In this document: in pieces, positions 24,922 to 31,639 of the stretch
How positions within the stretch are numbered: the first letter of the stretch is position 1
How the letters are laid out: each line of letters begins with the position of its first letter
Assembly (NCBI GenBank): GCA_020051845.1
Contig: JAGVQG010000059.1
Coordinates: 1-34,461, forward strand
DNA length: 34,461 bases
Origin: an archaeon
GTDB lineage: Archaea > Nanobdellota > Nanobdellia > Woesearchaeales > ARS49
Reading direction: 5' to 3'
Program-made: the position numbers and the translations under genes
The notes under the pieces: model-generated
Database searches by the model: none
Seen by the model: the letters and a program-made list of their open reading frames with translations, nothing else
What the model was told of the DNA's origin: nothing

Positions 24922-25617
24922 ATGCAGTTGAGAAAAAAGAGGGTTGTAATCACCGGTGGAGCGGGCGGCATCGGCAACGCGCTTTGCATGGGTCTTGTCG
25001 GGGCCGGCGCAAGGGTGTTCAGCATCGACGCGCGTCCTCCAGAGGTGCCTGTCTTCGGTGTCGCCTACATCGAGGCGGATGTCACGGACGGCAAGAGTCT
25101 CGCAAGGGCTTTCAAGCGCATAGGTTCTCCTGTCGATGTCTTGTTCAACAACGCCGGCGTCATCCGGCGAGGTGGGATATTCGATGTCTCCGAGGAGGAT
25201 TTCGATTTCCTCTTCGACGTCAATGTGAAGGGTTCCTGGCTCACGGTCAAGCAGGCGATGCCGTACTTCGCCCGTAGGCCGATGATCGTTCAGATGTGCT
25301 CCTACCGCGCGCTGCATCTTTACAAGGATCCTGCGGTGTACTCTCTCACGAAGAGGATGGCGATGCTCTTGGCGGAGCAGATGGAACTGTCATACCCTTC
25401 TTTCGACGTGCGTACGCTTTTCCCCGGTCCGACAGACACTGCGATGGCGCGCTATGGTTTCTACGGCCGCGCCTTGGAGCGCAGGAAGGCTGTCCTGCGT
25501 TCTCCTGAATACCTTGTCAAGCGCATAATCAGGTTGCTTGAGTCTGATAAGAAAGAGCTGGTCTACAATCCTGTCAAGCGCAAATATTCCTATAAATCCG
25601 GACGCTTGCATCCGTGA
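24922..25617 (+). CDS. Short-chain dehydrogenase/reductase
   Basis: A 231-residue classical SDR oxidoreductase. It has the dinucleotide motif TGGAGGIG (11-18), the adenine-site DVT (53-55), NNAG (76-79) and the catalytic Ser127, Tyr140, Lys144 (YSLTK). FPGPTDT after the sixth strand is typical. Asp36 after the second strand (VFSIDAR) points to NAD rather than NADP. The substrate is unknown; a sugar or lipid alcohol would be usual. The gene ends inside the convergent phosphoesterase gene by 28 bases. Confidence 0.92.
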   Translation: MQLRKKRVVITGGAGGIGNALCMGLVGAGARVFSIDARPPEVPVFGVAYIEADVTDGKSLARAFKRIGSPVDVLFNNAGVIRRGGIFDVSEEDFDFLFDVNVKGSWLTVKQAMPYFARRPMIVQMCSYRALHLYKDPAVYSLTKRMAMLLAEQMELSYPSFDVRTLFPGPTDTAMARYGFYGRALERRKAVLRSPEYLVKRIIRLLESDKKELVYNPVKRKYSYKSGRLHP

Positions 25618-26390
25618 CGTATGTAGTTGATCAGATTTCCGCTCGGACAACCTTTCAGTGTCATGACACCGACTGTCTTGTCGATGTCGTAAGGGATGCG
25701 CACCAGCGTGATGTTGTCGTTGTCGATGAAAGCATATCCTGTGCGCGGATCTCCGTCCCTTGGCACTCCGACGGATGGCACACAGAGGAGCGTGGGTGAA
25801 TCGACTCCCTGTTCCAGCATAGTCTCGTCAGGTAGATTACTGGTGGGCTCCCCGTCTAAGGTCAGTATGAATGGTATATGGGTGTGGCCGAAAGCGGCGA
25901 TGCGTAAGGTGGGTCTTGTGTTGTTGAGTTGTGTGACATAGCTCAAGGTGTCGTGCGCAAGACCGAGTCCCAGGTCATCTGCCAGGTCTATGTATGCCGA
26001 AGTGCGCAGGTAATGCACTGTCTTCCGGTCTTCGTGGTAAGTGTCATCTAAAGGCATGCCGTGCGCTGCCACGAAAGTTTCGTTGTGGTGCTGCATCGGC
26101 AATGAACCGAGCCAGAGTCTCGAGCCATTATCCAGCACGGTCTGCGTCCATCTGCCGAAGGCATCGCGTGGTTTTGAGATCGCTGCGTCGACGTCGTGGT
26201 TTCCAGCTATGACCACCTTACACGATTCCCTGACCCGTGCTATGCACTCGGCAGGTTGAGGTCCGTAGTCGACGATGTCGCCGAGGCAATGTATGGGGAC
26301 ATCGCCGAATCGTGTATGTATGTCGGAGAGCACTGTCGTCAGCGCCTCGAGATTTGCATGCACGTCGGAGATGATTGCGCAGGCTGTCAT
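25590..26390 (-). CDS. Calcineurin-like metallophosphoesterase
   Basis: A 266-residue phosphoesterase of the YfcE/MJ0936-like type. Metal ligands are visible: SDVHANLEAL (Asp9, His11), LGDIVDYGPQP (Asp38), AGNHD (Asn64, His65), AAHG and FGHTHIPF. The DYGPQPAECI stretch is typical of the group that hydrolyses phosphodiesters or diadenosine polyphosphates. A TATA-like AGTTAAACC lies about 25 bases before the ATG. It is distinct in sequence and type from the phosphoesterase at 5317. Its 3' end overlaps the SDR gene by 28 bases on the other strand. Confidence 0.9.
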   Translation of the reverse strand: MTACAIISDVHANLEALTTVLSDIHTRFGDVPIHCLGDIVDYGPQPAECIARVRESCKVVIAGNHDVDAAISKPRDAFGRWTQTVLDNGSRLWLGSLPMQHHNETFVAAHGMPLDDTYHEDRKTVHYLRTSAYIDLADDLGLGLAHDTLSYVTQLNNTRPTLRIAAFGHTHIPFILTLDGEPTSNLPDETMLEQGVDSPTLLCVPSVGVPRDGDPRTGYAFIDNDNITLVRIPYDIDKTVGVMTLKGCPSGNLINYIRHGCKRPDL

Positions 26391-26464
26391 TTCCCGACGG
26401 AAGGCCCGACCCTGGTTTAACTTGTTTGTGGATTAAGCCGCTATTGTCTTGTCTTCGACAGTAG

Positions 26465-27163
26465 CTAGTGCATGTCCTCTATGTCCGCGAGCCCGTATTT
26501 CGCCAACATGCTCTCGGGCGCCTTTCTGTAGAATTCAACCGCTTTTTCGAGATCCCCTGCGCGATGGTAGGCGATGCCGATCCAGGCGTTTATGTCGCTT
26601 TTCGTGTAATGCATTCCCTGTTCAACTTCTTTCTCGCATTTGTCTTTGGATTCTTTCTCCTCTTTGCATTTGTTTTTCAGCGCCTGTTTCAGGAATTTGA
26701 TGGCTTGTTCGGAGTGTGCCTTGCGTTCGTCGTATGGCTTGTCTCTTGCGTTTTCGGTGTATGCTATTCCTATGACTGCGAGCGGGTCTGGCGCTGCTTT
26801 GTTCAGTGCGTGCGCTTTGTGCGAGTAGGCGATGGCTTCGGCGTATTGCGCTCCGGTGAGTTGCTGTCTTCCCATCTCGCAGTGGAACTCCCAGTTCCCG
26901 CCGTCATTGATTTTGACGTCTTTGATCATCTTCTCAAGATCTGCCAGGCTGTCTTTCTTGTCCTCTTTTCCTTCTTCGTTCTCCTTTGCTTTCTTGTTCT
27001 CTTTCTGAGTCTCTGTCTCTGCTTGAGGATTTGTATCCTGCGTGAATGTCGGAGAAGCGTATGCGGCTGATAGAGCGATGGCCAGCGCAGCGATGCCTTT
27101 GCTTGCTTTTAGTGCGTATTTTTCCATTATCGTTGCATTTTTTACGAGCTGTCTGCCCAGCAT
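26465..27163 (-). CDS. Exported TPR-repeat protein
   Basis: A 232-residue exported protein. A signal peptide (KYALKASKGIAALAIALSAAYA, cleavage after AYA) is followed by a low-complexity Lys/Glu linker (about 45-72) and then TPR-like helix pairs: WEFHCEMGRQQLTGAQYAEAIAYSHKAHAL, LAVIGIAYTENARDKPYDERKAHSEQAIKFLKQAL and NAWIGIAYHRAGDLEKAVEFYRKA. TPRs bind proteins, so this is probably a scaffold on the cell surface. The start is uncertain: an ATG 12 codons in (27127) gives a more usual signal peptide. The TATA box is at 27199-27206, with a GGTGG-GAA-CCACC palindrome between it and the start. Confidence 0.75.
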   Translation of the reverse strand: MLGRQLVKNATIMEKYALKASKGIAALAIALSAAYASPTFTQDTNPQAETETQKENKKAKENEEGKEDKKDSLADLEKMIKDVKINDGGNWEFHCEMGRQQLTGAQYAEAIAYSHKAHALNKAAPDPLAVIGIAYTENARDKPYDERKAHSEQAIKFLKQALKNKCKEEKESKDKCEKEVEQGMHYTKSDINAWIGIAYHRAGDLEKAVEFYRKAPESMLAKYGLADIEDMH

Positions 27164-27181
27164 GGTGCCTATTTATTCATA

Positions 27182-27197
27182 GTGGGTGGTTCCCACC
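27182..27197. promoter_or_regulatory. Palindrome at the TPR-gene promoter
   Basis: GGTGG and CCACC around a 3-nt spacer on the minus strand, directly after the TATA box TTTATAAA (27199-27206). Its place suggests a repressor site. Confidence 0.4.
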
Positions 27198-27265
27198 ATT
27201 TATAAACCCTTCGTTATGGTGCCTAATCAGAAGGTGTTATGCCTGAAGAATCCATGAGGAGCCAA

Positions 27266-29083
27266 TTACGGGCAGATGTACCAGCCAGAGCAGCCGTTGA
27301 AGCCAATCTTTGTGGGTGGTGTTGCCTGGTTATATTGTGCTGACGCGCAGGCATCTGCCATGCTCTTCGGTGAGCAACATTTCGGTGGATTGGCTCTTCC
27401 GTCCAAGCAAACCCCGTTTCCTGCGCAAGAACCACAATTGACAGTGCCTCCACAACCATCTGGCGCGTTACCGCATGGCCAGATGACTTTAACACCATTT
27501 ATTGTTGAACTGCATGCGTCATCCGCGGTCTTTGGCGTGCAGCTCTTGGCTTGGCATGATGAGCCTGATGTGCCGTATATGCATGCATTAGGTGAGGTGC
27601 AAGCAGAAGTGGATGCATCGGGGCAGGGAATCGTGCAACCGCATCCGTCAGCAATCGGACCGCATTTAGCAGAGAACTGTCCGATCGAGCACGAGCCTTC
27701 GGGTACAGGGTTGCACGCCCTTGCCGATGCTTCTGTTGCATACTTAGAGTTTGCGTATCCTATTGACTTACATCCTGCCGCTGGCGGTGGCGTGTTGTAG
27801 CAATAATTGCCACTGCAGTACTGGCCTGTCGGGCATGTGCATTTGATGACGCCGCCGCACATGGTTGCCTCGCCGCAATATCCCTGGCCTTTCTCAGAAC
27901 AGTAATCCTTCGCTGATTTCTCCGTGCAATAACTCGAGTGTTCTGTGCTGCTGCTTGAAGGGTAGATGGGGGTGCAGTAGCTTTTGCACTTTCCGACATT
28001 CAAATCGCATCGATCGCAAGTCTCTAAGTAATTGCTGCAGACCGAGTTTGCCGCATCGCAGTACTGTTCTGACGGACAACGGGGGCATCCGACCTTGCGG
28101 CCGTCGCCGCATCCCGTGTCGAAAAGTTCGCAATGTCCTGTGCAGATGTCGGATGACATGCATTGATTTGATCCTCTGCCGTCTTTGGTCGTCAATGTGC
28201 ATTTCAGCCCTGATGCCGTGTCGCAATCATCGGGGTTCGTGCCGCACGCCTCGCACTTCGCTTTCTTAGTCGCCACAGGAGCCGCAGCCGAGCACTTGCT
28301 CGTGAGTCCGTCGCATGTGCTGCCTGCAGGGCATTCGCACTTGAGAGGCAGCATTGCACTGGTCGCCGGGTCCTTGCATTTGAGGTCTTTTGCATTCACG
28401 TTGCAGATGTCGGCGCCGTTGCTGTCCTTGCATCTGTCGGCGCTGGCGCATAATTTGGTCTTGTCAAAATCGGTTCCAGAATGGCAGGAGAGGCCGCCAG
28501 GGCAGCTTCCTGCCGTGCAAGGCTTGCACTCGTCAGGCTTAGGCCCGCCTTTGACGTCGAAAGAGACGATATCGACTGCAAGGTCCTTGTCGAGTCTCGG
28601 CCCTGCCCTGCCTTCATCGCTGGAGGCCGTCTTTGCCTTGATCTTCTTGCCTGAGCAGGAGTAGGTGTAGCCGGTTTCGGGCGGGTTGGCGGCGATGTCG
28701 TACAATGTGACGACTCCGCCGTATTTCTCACATATCGCGACAGCGCCTTTTGTCTTGGACGGCACCTGGACATAATCACTGTCAGGATGCGCCTGGTCGC
28801 ATGCTATTTTCCTGGACGTGACTCCTTTCGCAGGATCGCAGTAGTAATCGGTCATCTTGGCCGTAGGCGTCTTGCATTTCACGTCGGTGGCTGTGGATTT
28901 CACGTAGAAGACCGGACCGTTCGTCACTGTTGAAACGTCCTTGGCCACGCAATTCTGCGCCTTGGCGGCCGCCATTCCTGTCGGTGTGCAGGCGTTGAGC
29001 GCGATGAGAAGCAGGATTGTTGCTGAGAGGACCAATAATATCGGTTTTAGCATGCTATGGTTGTTGCTTGGCGATGTCCGCAT
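27266..29083 (-). CDS. Very Cys-rich secreted lipoprotein-like protein
   Basis: A 605-residue exported protein with about 65 cysteines. The N-terminus has a long hydrophobic segment ending LIALNAC, which looks like a lipobox. The body is made of short Cys-rich modules (KPCTAGSCPGGLSC, CECPAGSTCDG, CTCPTGQYCSGNYC). The last 160 residues contain three related units beginning CKSI/CTPK/CSPK, each with a DAC or RAC, and two with DGCG-xT-x-x-C. It is probably a disulfide-rich surface protein; no family is recognised. The ATG at 29083 is chosen because a TATATA box at 29109-29114 lies about 26 bases upstream; an ATG at 29053 is the alternative. Confidence 0.75.
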   Translation of the reverse strand: MRTSPSNNHSMLKPILLVLSATILLLIALNACTPTGMAAAKAQNCVAKDVSTVTNGPVFYVKSTATDVKCKTPTAKMTDYYCDPAKGVTSRKIACDQAHPDSDYVQVPSKTKGAVAICEKYGGVVTLYDIAANPPETGYTYSCSGKKIKAKTASSDEGRAGPRLDKDLAVDIVSFDVKGGPKPDECKPCTAGSCPGGLSCHSGTDFDKTKLCASADRCKDSNGADICNVNAKDLKCKDPATSAMLPLKCECPAGSTCDGLTSKCSAAAPVATKKAKCEACGTNPDDCDTASGLKCTLTTKDGRGSNQCMSSDICTGHCELFDTGCGDGRKVGCPRCPSEQYCDAANSVCSNYLETCDRCDLNVGKCKSYCTPIYPSSSSTEHSSYCTEKSAKDYCSEKGQGYCGEATMCGGVIKCTCPTGQYCSGNYCYNTPPPAAGCKSIGYANSKYATEASARACNPVPEGSCSIGQFSAKCGPIADGCGCTIPCPDASTSACTSPNACIYGTSGSSCQAKSCTPKTADDACSSTINGVKVIWPCGNAPDGCGGTVNCGSCAGNGVCLDGRANPPKCCSPKSMADACASAQYNQATPPTKIGFNGCSGWYICP

Positions 29084-29265
29084 CAGGAGGATTGTATATG
29101 AAGAGCAGTATATATTGATGGCGTGATTACGGACTAGTGGTTTATCTGCGACAGGTGTGCTCAATGTCGAGGTCGCACGTGGTCACTTTTCTCCTTCCGA
29201 AGAAGATTCATTTCTTCTGCCGTTTCTTCTTCTCGGCAGGCATGAGCGGACATTGTTGGAGGATT

Positions 29266-29664
29266 TCAATCCCGATGATTGTTGTCCCGATGCTGGTTGT
29301 ATGGATGATACCAAGATGGGTGCAGCCATTCGTGGCGCGTATGCCTGTAGCTTCCAGGCGTCGGTTGGTTCTGAGAATCGGCGTTGAGTCTCGCGTGGCC
29401 TACTCGGTATTGGTCTTCGTCGCTGACATCGTCCCAGGGATGCGCGTAGGTGTCAGGTCCTGTTATGTGCGTGACTTCGGTCGTTGGCAGTGGAACGATC
29501 ACGGGCTCGGGTTGCGTGACCACTGAAACGCCTTTCAGATAGCTTGTCGTTGGCGGCGTCCAGGCAGCGTCTGCCTTGAAAGCGGCGACCATGTAGACTG
29601 CGCTCACCAGCGCGATGCACGCCACGAGCGCGATGAAAGATGTTTTTGTCCAGTCGATATCCAT
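29266..29664 (-). CDS. Membrane-anchored protein with His-rich tail
   Basis: A 132-residue protein with one N-terminal membrane segment (TSFIALVACIALVSAVYMVAAF), a Pro/Thr-rich stretch (PPTTSYLKGVSVVTQPEPVIVPLPTTEVTHITG) and a tail rich in His, Asp, Asn and Arg (HTRHEWLHPSWYHPYNQHRDNNHRD) that could bind metal. No family is recognised. A TATA box (CTTTAATA, 29687-29694) lies 23 bases before the ATG. The next 180 bases on the left, up to the Cys-rich gene, hold only that gene's promoter and no further frame I would call. Confidence 0.6.
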   Translation of the reverse strand: MDIDWTKTSFIALVACIALVSAVYMVAAFKADAAWTPPTTSYLKGVSVVTQPEPVIVPLPTTEVTHITGPDTYAHPWDDVSDEDQYRVGHARLNADSQNQPTPGSYRHTRHEWLHPSWYHPYNQHRDNNHRD

Positions 29665-29715
29665 GCCCGGTTGTTGTTCAAGACGATATTAAAGCTTGAT
29701 GAATCATTGATATGT

Positions 29716-29826
29716 CAGAAACCGCCACTCGCAAACTCCGTGCTTTAGCTCGGAGCAAGAGGGCGGTTTCTGAGCATGCTCAAGAACCGCGGACACGCCG
29801 CGGGCTTCAGCCCGCGGTTCTTGACA
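29716..29826. repeat. Two-hairpin element, IS200/IS605-end-like (PATE-like)
   Basis: The first hairpin has outer arms AGAAACCGCC/GGCGGTTTCT and an inner stem CTCCG..CGGAG closing on GC-TTTA-GC. The second has stem CCGCGGGC closing on TTCA, and alternative arms AAGAACCGCGG/CCGCGGTTCTT. A palindrome GAGCATGCTC joins them. TTTA and TTCA loops are typical of the left- and right-end hairpins of IS200/IS605 elements. No transposase is present, as in palindrome-associated elements. Confidence 0.5.
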
Positions 29827-29837
29827 TGGCGGAACGC

Positions 29838-29845
29838 ATTAATAT
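29838..29845 (+). promoter_or_regulatory. TATA box of the P-loop kinase gene
   Basis: ATTAATAT ends 23 bases before the ATG at 29868. This shows that the in-frame extension across the hairpin element is not translated. Confidence 0.55.
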
Positions 29846-29867
29846 GCGGCATGGCTTGGTTGCGCTC

Positions 29868-30362
29868 ATGGCGTATTATATCATAATCAGAGGGCCATTG
29901 GGTGTCGGAAAGTCCACTATTGCGCAAGCCCTTACTAAGCGTCTTCGTGCGTCGTATATCTCTGTCGATGACGTGCTCGCGGAGAACGGTCTGGATGTCC
30001 GCGGCAACAGGCCTTGCATTCCGGCCGAGAACTTCATCAAGGCGGATCACATCGTGCTCGCAGCAGCGAAAGCCGCTCTGAAGAACGGGAAGATCGTCAT
30101 CTTCGACGGCTGCTTCTATCATAAGGAGCAGATAGATGATCTTGAGCGCAACCTGTCAGGCAAGCACTTTGTTCTCACGCTGAAAGCTCCATTGGAATTG
30201 TGCGTCAAGCGCGACAGCAAGAGGGAGAAACCATGTGGCGAGGCCGCCGCGAAAGCGGTGCACGCCCTAGTCTCGAGATTTGACTACGGCATCATCATGG
30301 ACACGAAGGGCAAGACCGCAGGGCAGTGCGTCGAGGAGATGCTTTCGCACTTGCGGGATTAG
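29868..30362 (+). CDS. P-loop nucleotide/small-molecule kinase
   Basis: A 164-residue kinase of the AAA_33/adenylate-kinase-like type. The Walker A motif is GPLGVGKST (9-17); SVDDVL follows as the substrate-side motif, then VIFDGCFYHKEQ (Walker B-like) and a lid region with Arg/Lys (LCVKRDSKREKPCGEAAAKAVHALVSRFDYG). Such enzymes phosphorylate nucleosides, shikimate-like compounds or polynucleotide 5' ends; the substrate is not decided. The ATG at 29868 is preferred over 29712 because the TATA box 29838-29845 is 23 bases upstream and the extra residues would be encoded by the hairpin element. Confidence 0.8.
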   Translation: MAYYIIIRGPLGVGKSTIAQALTKRLRASYISVDDVLAENGLDVRGNRPCIPAENFIKADHIVLAAAKAALKNGKIVIFDGCFYHKEQIDDLERNLSGKHFVLTLKAPLELCVKRDSKREKPCGEAAAKAVHALVSRFDYGIIMDTKGKTAGQCVEEMLSHLRD

Positions 30363-30507
30363 TGAATTCGAGAATTGTATTGTCGTTCCTGCTCGCGCAG
30401 CGTGTTTGCACGGCAGCCTTTTCGGTAGAGCTTTTGCGAGCGCAACGGAACGTTGTTCCGTGCGCAAGAAAGCCCGAGGCTTTCTTTGCGCGAGCGAGCA
30501 AAAGGTC
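30363..30507. repeat. Hairpin array 1, 3' side of tRNA-Leu
   Basis: No gene here. Hairpins: CGTG around TTTG (30401-30412); TTGCG around AG (30434-30445); ACGGAAC around GTT (30445-30461); AAGAAAGCC around CGA (30466-30486). The last two are joined by GCGC linkers that extend each stem with one bulged base. Confidence 0.65.
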
Positions 30508-30634
30508 TGCGGGTAGTAGGATTCGAACCTACGAAGGCGCTAGGCCACAGGATTTCTCCCATCCTAGGCGGACCGCATTTATGGGTCCGTGGACATCTTA
30601 AGTCCCGCGCGTTTGACCACTTCGCTATACCCGC
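30508..30634 (-). tRNA. tRNA-Leu (UAA) with 43-nt intron
   Basis: A class II tRNA. The acceptor GCGGGTA pairs with TACCCGC, the D stem is GCG/CGC, the anticodon stem CGGGA pairs with TCCTG across the intron, the loop CTTAAG|A gives anticodon UAA, the variable arm is GGC-CTAGC-GCC and the T arm is GTAGG-TTCGAAT-CCTAC. Exon 1 is 30634-30597, the intron 30596-30554, exon 2 30553-30508 with discriminator A. The insertion point after position 37 is the usual archaeal one; exact intron ends are judged from the anticodon stem. A CTTAAATAG TATA box at 30665-30673 precedes it. CCA is not encoded. Confidence 0.9.
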
Positions 30635-30664
30635 GTGGTTGTGATGCTGTTGTGTTATATTTGG

Positions 30665-30673
30665 CTATTTAAG
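30665..30673 (-). promoter_or_regulatory. TATA box of tRNA-Leu
   Basis: CTTAAATAG on the minus strand, about 31 bases before the mature 5' end, leaving a short 5' leader for RNase P. Confidence 0.55.
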
Positions 30674-30701
30674 AATTGAGTTTTGGAGGGGTGGTTTTGG
30701 T

Positions 30702-30927
30702 CACAAAGTGAGCAAAGCTCACTTGTGCACGAAAGCAAAGCTTTCGTTGCAAGCTTTTTGCGAGGGGACGAGCGAAAAGGTTGCGTGGAGACCACTTCGC
30801 TATACCTGCGATATTCTATTTTCCGCACAAACCGCGCGGGTTCCCGCGCGGTTGCAACGGAAATCCTTGATTTCCGTGCACATGAAAACCTTTGGTTTTC
30901 ATTGTGCAACGCGAGCCTGGCTCGCGT
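30702..30927. repeat. Hairpin array 2, 5' side of tRNA-Leu
   Basis: No gene here. Perfect hairpins in a row: AGTGAGC around AAA (from 30707); ACGAAAGC around AAA (30729-30747); AACCGCGCGG around GTTC (30830-30853); ACGGAAATC around CTT (30857-30877); ATGAAAACC around TTT (30882-30902); ACGCGAGC around CTG (30909-30927). The spacers nearly all contain TGCA (GTGCAC, TTGCAA, GTGCAC, GTGCAAC). Stem sequences differ; the 3-nt loop and TGCA linker are constant. Confidence 0.7.
30783..30809 (-). pseudogene. Truncated tRNA-Leu 5' fragment
   Basis: Seventeen bases (30790-30806) are identical to the tRNA-Leu 5' region at 30615-30631, and the match extends to 20 bases with one difference (GCAGGTA for GCGGGTA). 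After GTGGTC it turns into TCCAC, forming a GTGG-AGA-CCAC hairpin, and the rest of the tRNA is missing. It cannot form a tRNA. Confidence 0.65.
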
Positions 30928-30993
30928 GATTCAATCTCGTCATATCGCATATAAAAGTCTTCGCAGATTGTTGAGCTATTCATACTATCGTCA

Positions 30994-31476
30994 ATGTTTA
31001 TCATATTGGTCCGTTTCTTCTCTTCCATGCTCAAGATTGATGTCATGTCGTGCAAGATGGCTGTGAAGTATGATCCTTTGGTCCCGACTTTGGCGATGCG
31101 TATACATAACAGCATGTTCCGCAATCCTCCTGCTCTTCGGCATCAGATGAAATTTGTCTATATCTGCGAGTACGTGTTCGACGATGTCTGGCCTAGGCGT
31201 TATTTCGAGCCTGGAGCCAAGACCGACGATCTTTCTGGTTTGGTTGTTTTTGATGATTCAATCGCTCGTGGGATACTGTCTGATTTCGAGAAGTGGCGCG
31301 GATCAATCGACTGTTTGTTGGTGCACTGCCATTTCGGCGAGGGCAGGGCTCCTGCTGTTGCAAAGGCAATTGATGAGATATTCGGGCTGGCAAATGCCGT
31401 GGAACTCTCTAAATATCCGCAGTACAACCAGTACGTGTACGAAACCCTGCTGAAGGTTGCTGGCAAGAGCGAGTGA
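30994..31476 (+). CDS. Tyrosine/dual-specificity phosphatase-like protein
   Basis: A 160-residue protein with the Cys-phosphatase signature VHCHFGEGRAPA: Cys112 and Arg118 in C-x5-R, preceded by the strand IDCLLV and followed by a helix, as in PTP/DSP P-loops. Asp residues in VVFDDSIARG could supply the general acid. Its short length suits small archaeal dual-specificity or predicted-protein-tyrosine phosphatases. A TATAAAA box at 30950-30956 lies 38 bases before the first ATG; an ATG at 31027 is an alternative start with a weaker box at the usual spacing. It lies just right of hairpin array 2. Confidence 0.75.
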   Translation: MFIILVRFFSSMLKIDVMSCKMAVKYDPLVPTLAMRIHNSMFRNPPALRHQMKFVYICEYVFDDVWPRRYFEPGAKTDDLSGLVVFDDSIARGILSDFEKWRGSIDCLLVHCHFGEGRAPAVAKAIDEIFGLANAVELSKYPQYNQYVYETLLKVAGKSE

Positions 31477-31489
31477 TTGTTTCTGTGAT

Positions 31490-31577
31490 ATGTATTTTCT
31501 GTAGTGTATTATTTGAACTACATCATTAAAACATACTTATGCATAACATATCACACAGACTATATCATTTAATAGTC
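31490..31577. repeat. Nested inverted repeats between two genes
   Basis: TCTGTGATATGT near 31490 is matched by ACATATCACACAGA near 31545 (two extra bases), enclosing GTAGT/ACTAC. GACTAT/ATAGTC follows at 31558-31577. The region is AT-rich and noncoding and could end the phosphatase transcript or regulate the next gene. Confidence 0.45.
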
Positions 31578-31578
31578 A

Positions 31579-31596
31579 GTATACGAAAACGTATAC
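31579..31596. promoter_or_regulatory. Palindromic operator candidate
   Basis: GTATACG and CGTATAC around AAAA, 11 bases before the TATA box of the gene at 31640, in the position of an activator or repressor site next to the BRE. Confidence 0.5.
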
Positions 31597-31607
31597 AAAT
31601 CGCAATG

Positions 31608-31615
31608 TTTATATA
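31608..31615 (+). promoter_or_regulatory. TATA box of the 31640 gene
   Basis: TTTATATA ends about 24 bases before the ATG at 31640, so the in-frame TTG at 31616 is not the start. Confidence 0.65.
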
Positions 31616-31639
31616 TTGACGTCCCTTATAAATGGTGCA

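Noticed and set aside
26468-27070. Plus-strand 200-codon frame rich in Phe, Val and Cys
   Set aside because: It is the mirror of the Lys/Glu-rich TPR gene; the apparent hydrophobicity comes from complementing Lys and Glu codons.
29137-29526. Plus-strand frame opposite the His-rich exported protein
   Set aside because: No TATA box at the right distance, and the opposite-strand gene has a proper promoter and signal anchor.
30280-30909. Several frames through the tRNA-Leu and hairpin arrays
   Set aside because: They cross a tRNA gene and perfect palindromes; the products are Arg/Ser-rich with no consistent start or promoter.
30702-30927. Possible CRISPR array at the repeated palindromes
   Set aside because: There is no conserved repeat sequence or uniform spacer length; the hairpins differ in sequence and only the linker and loop size recur. 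No cas gene is in the window.
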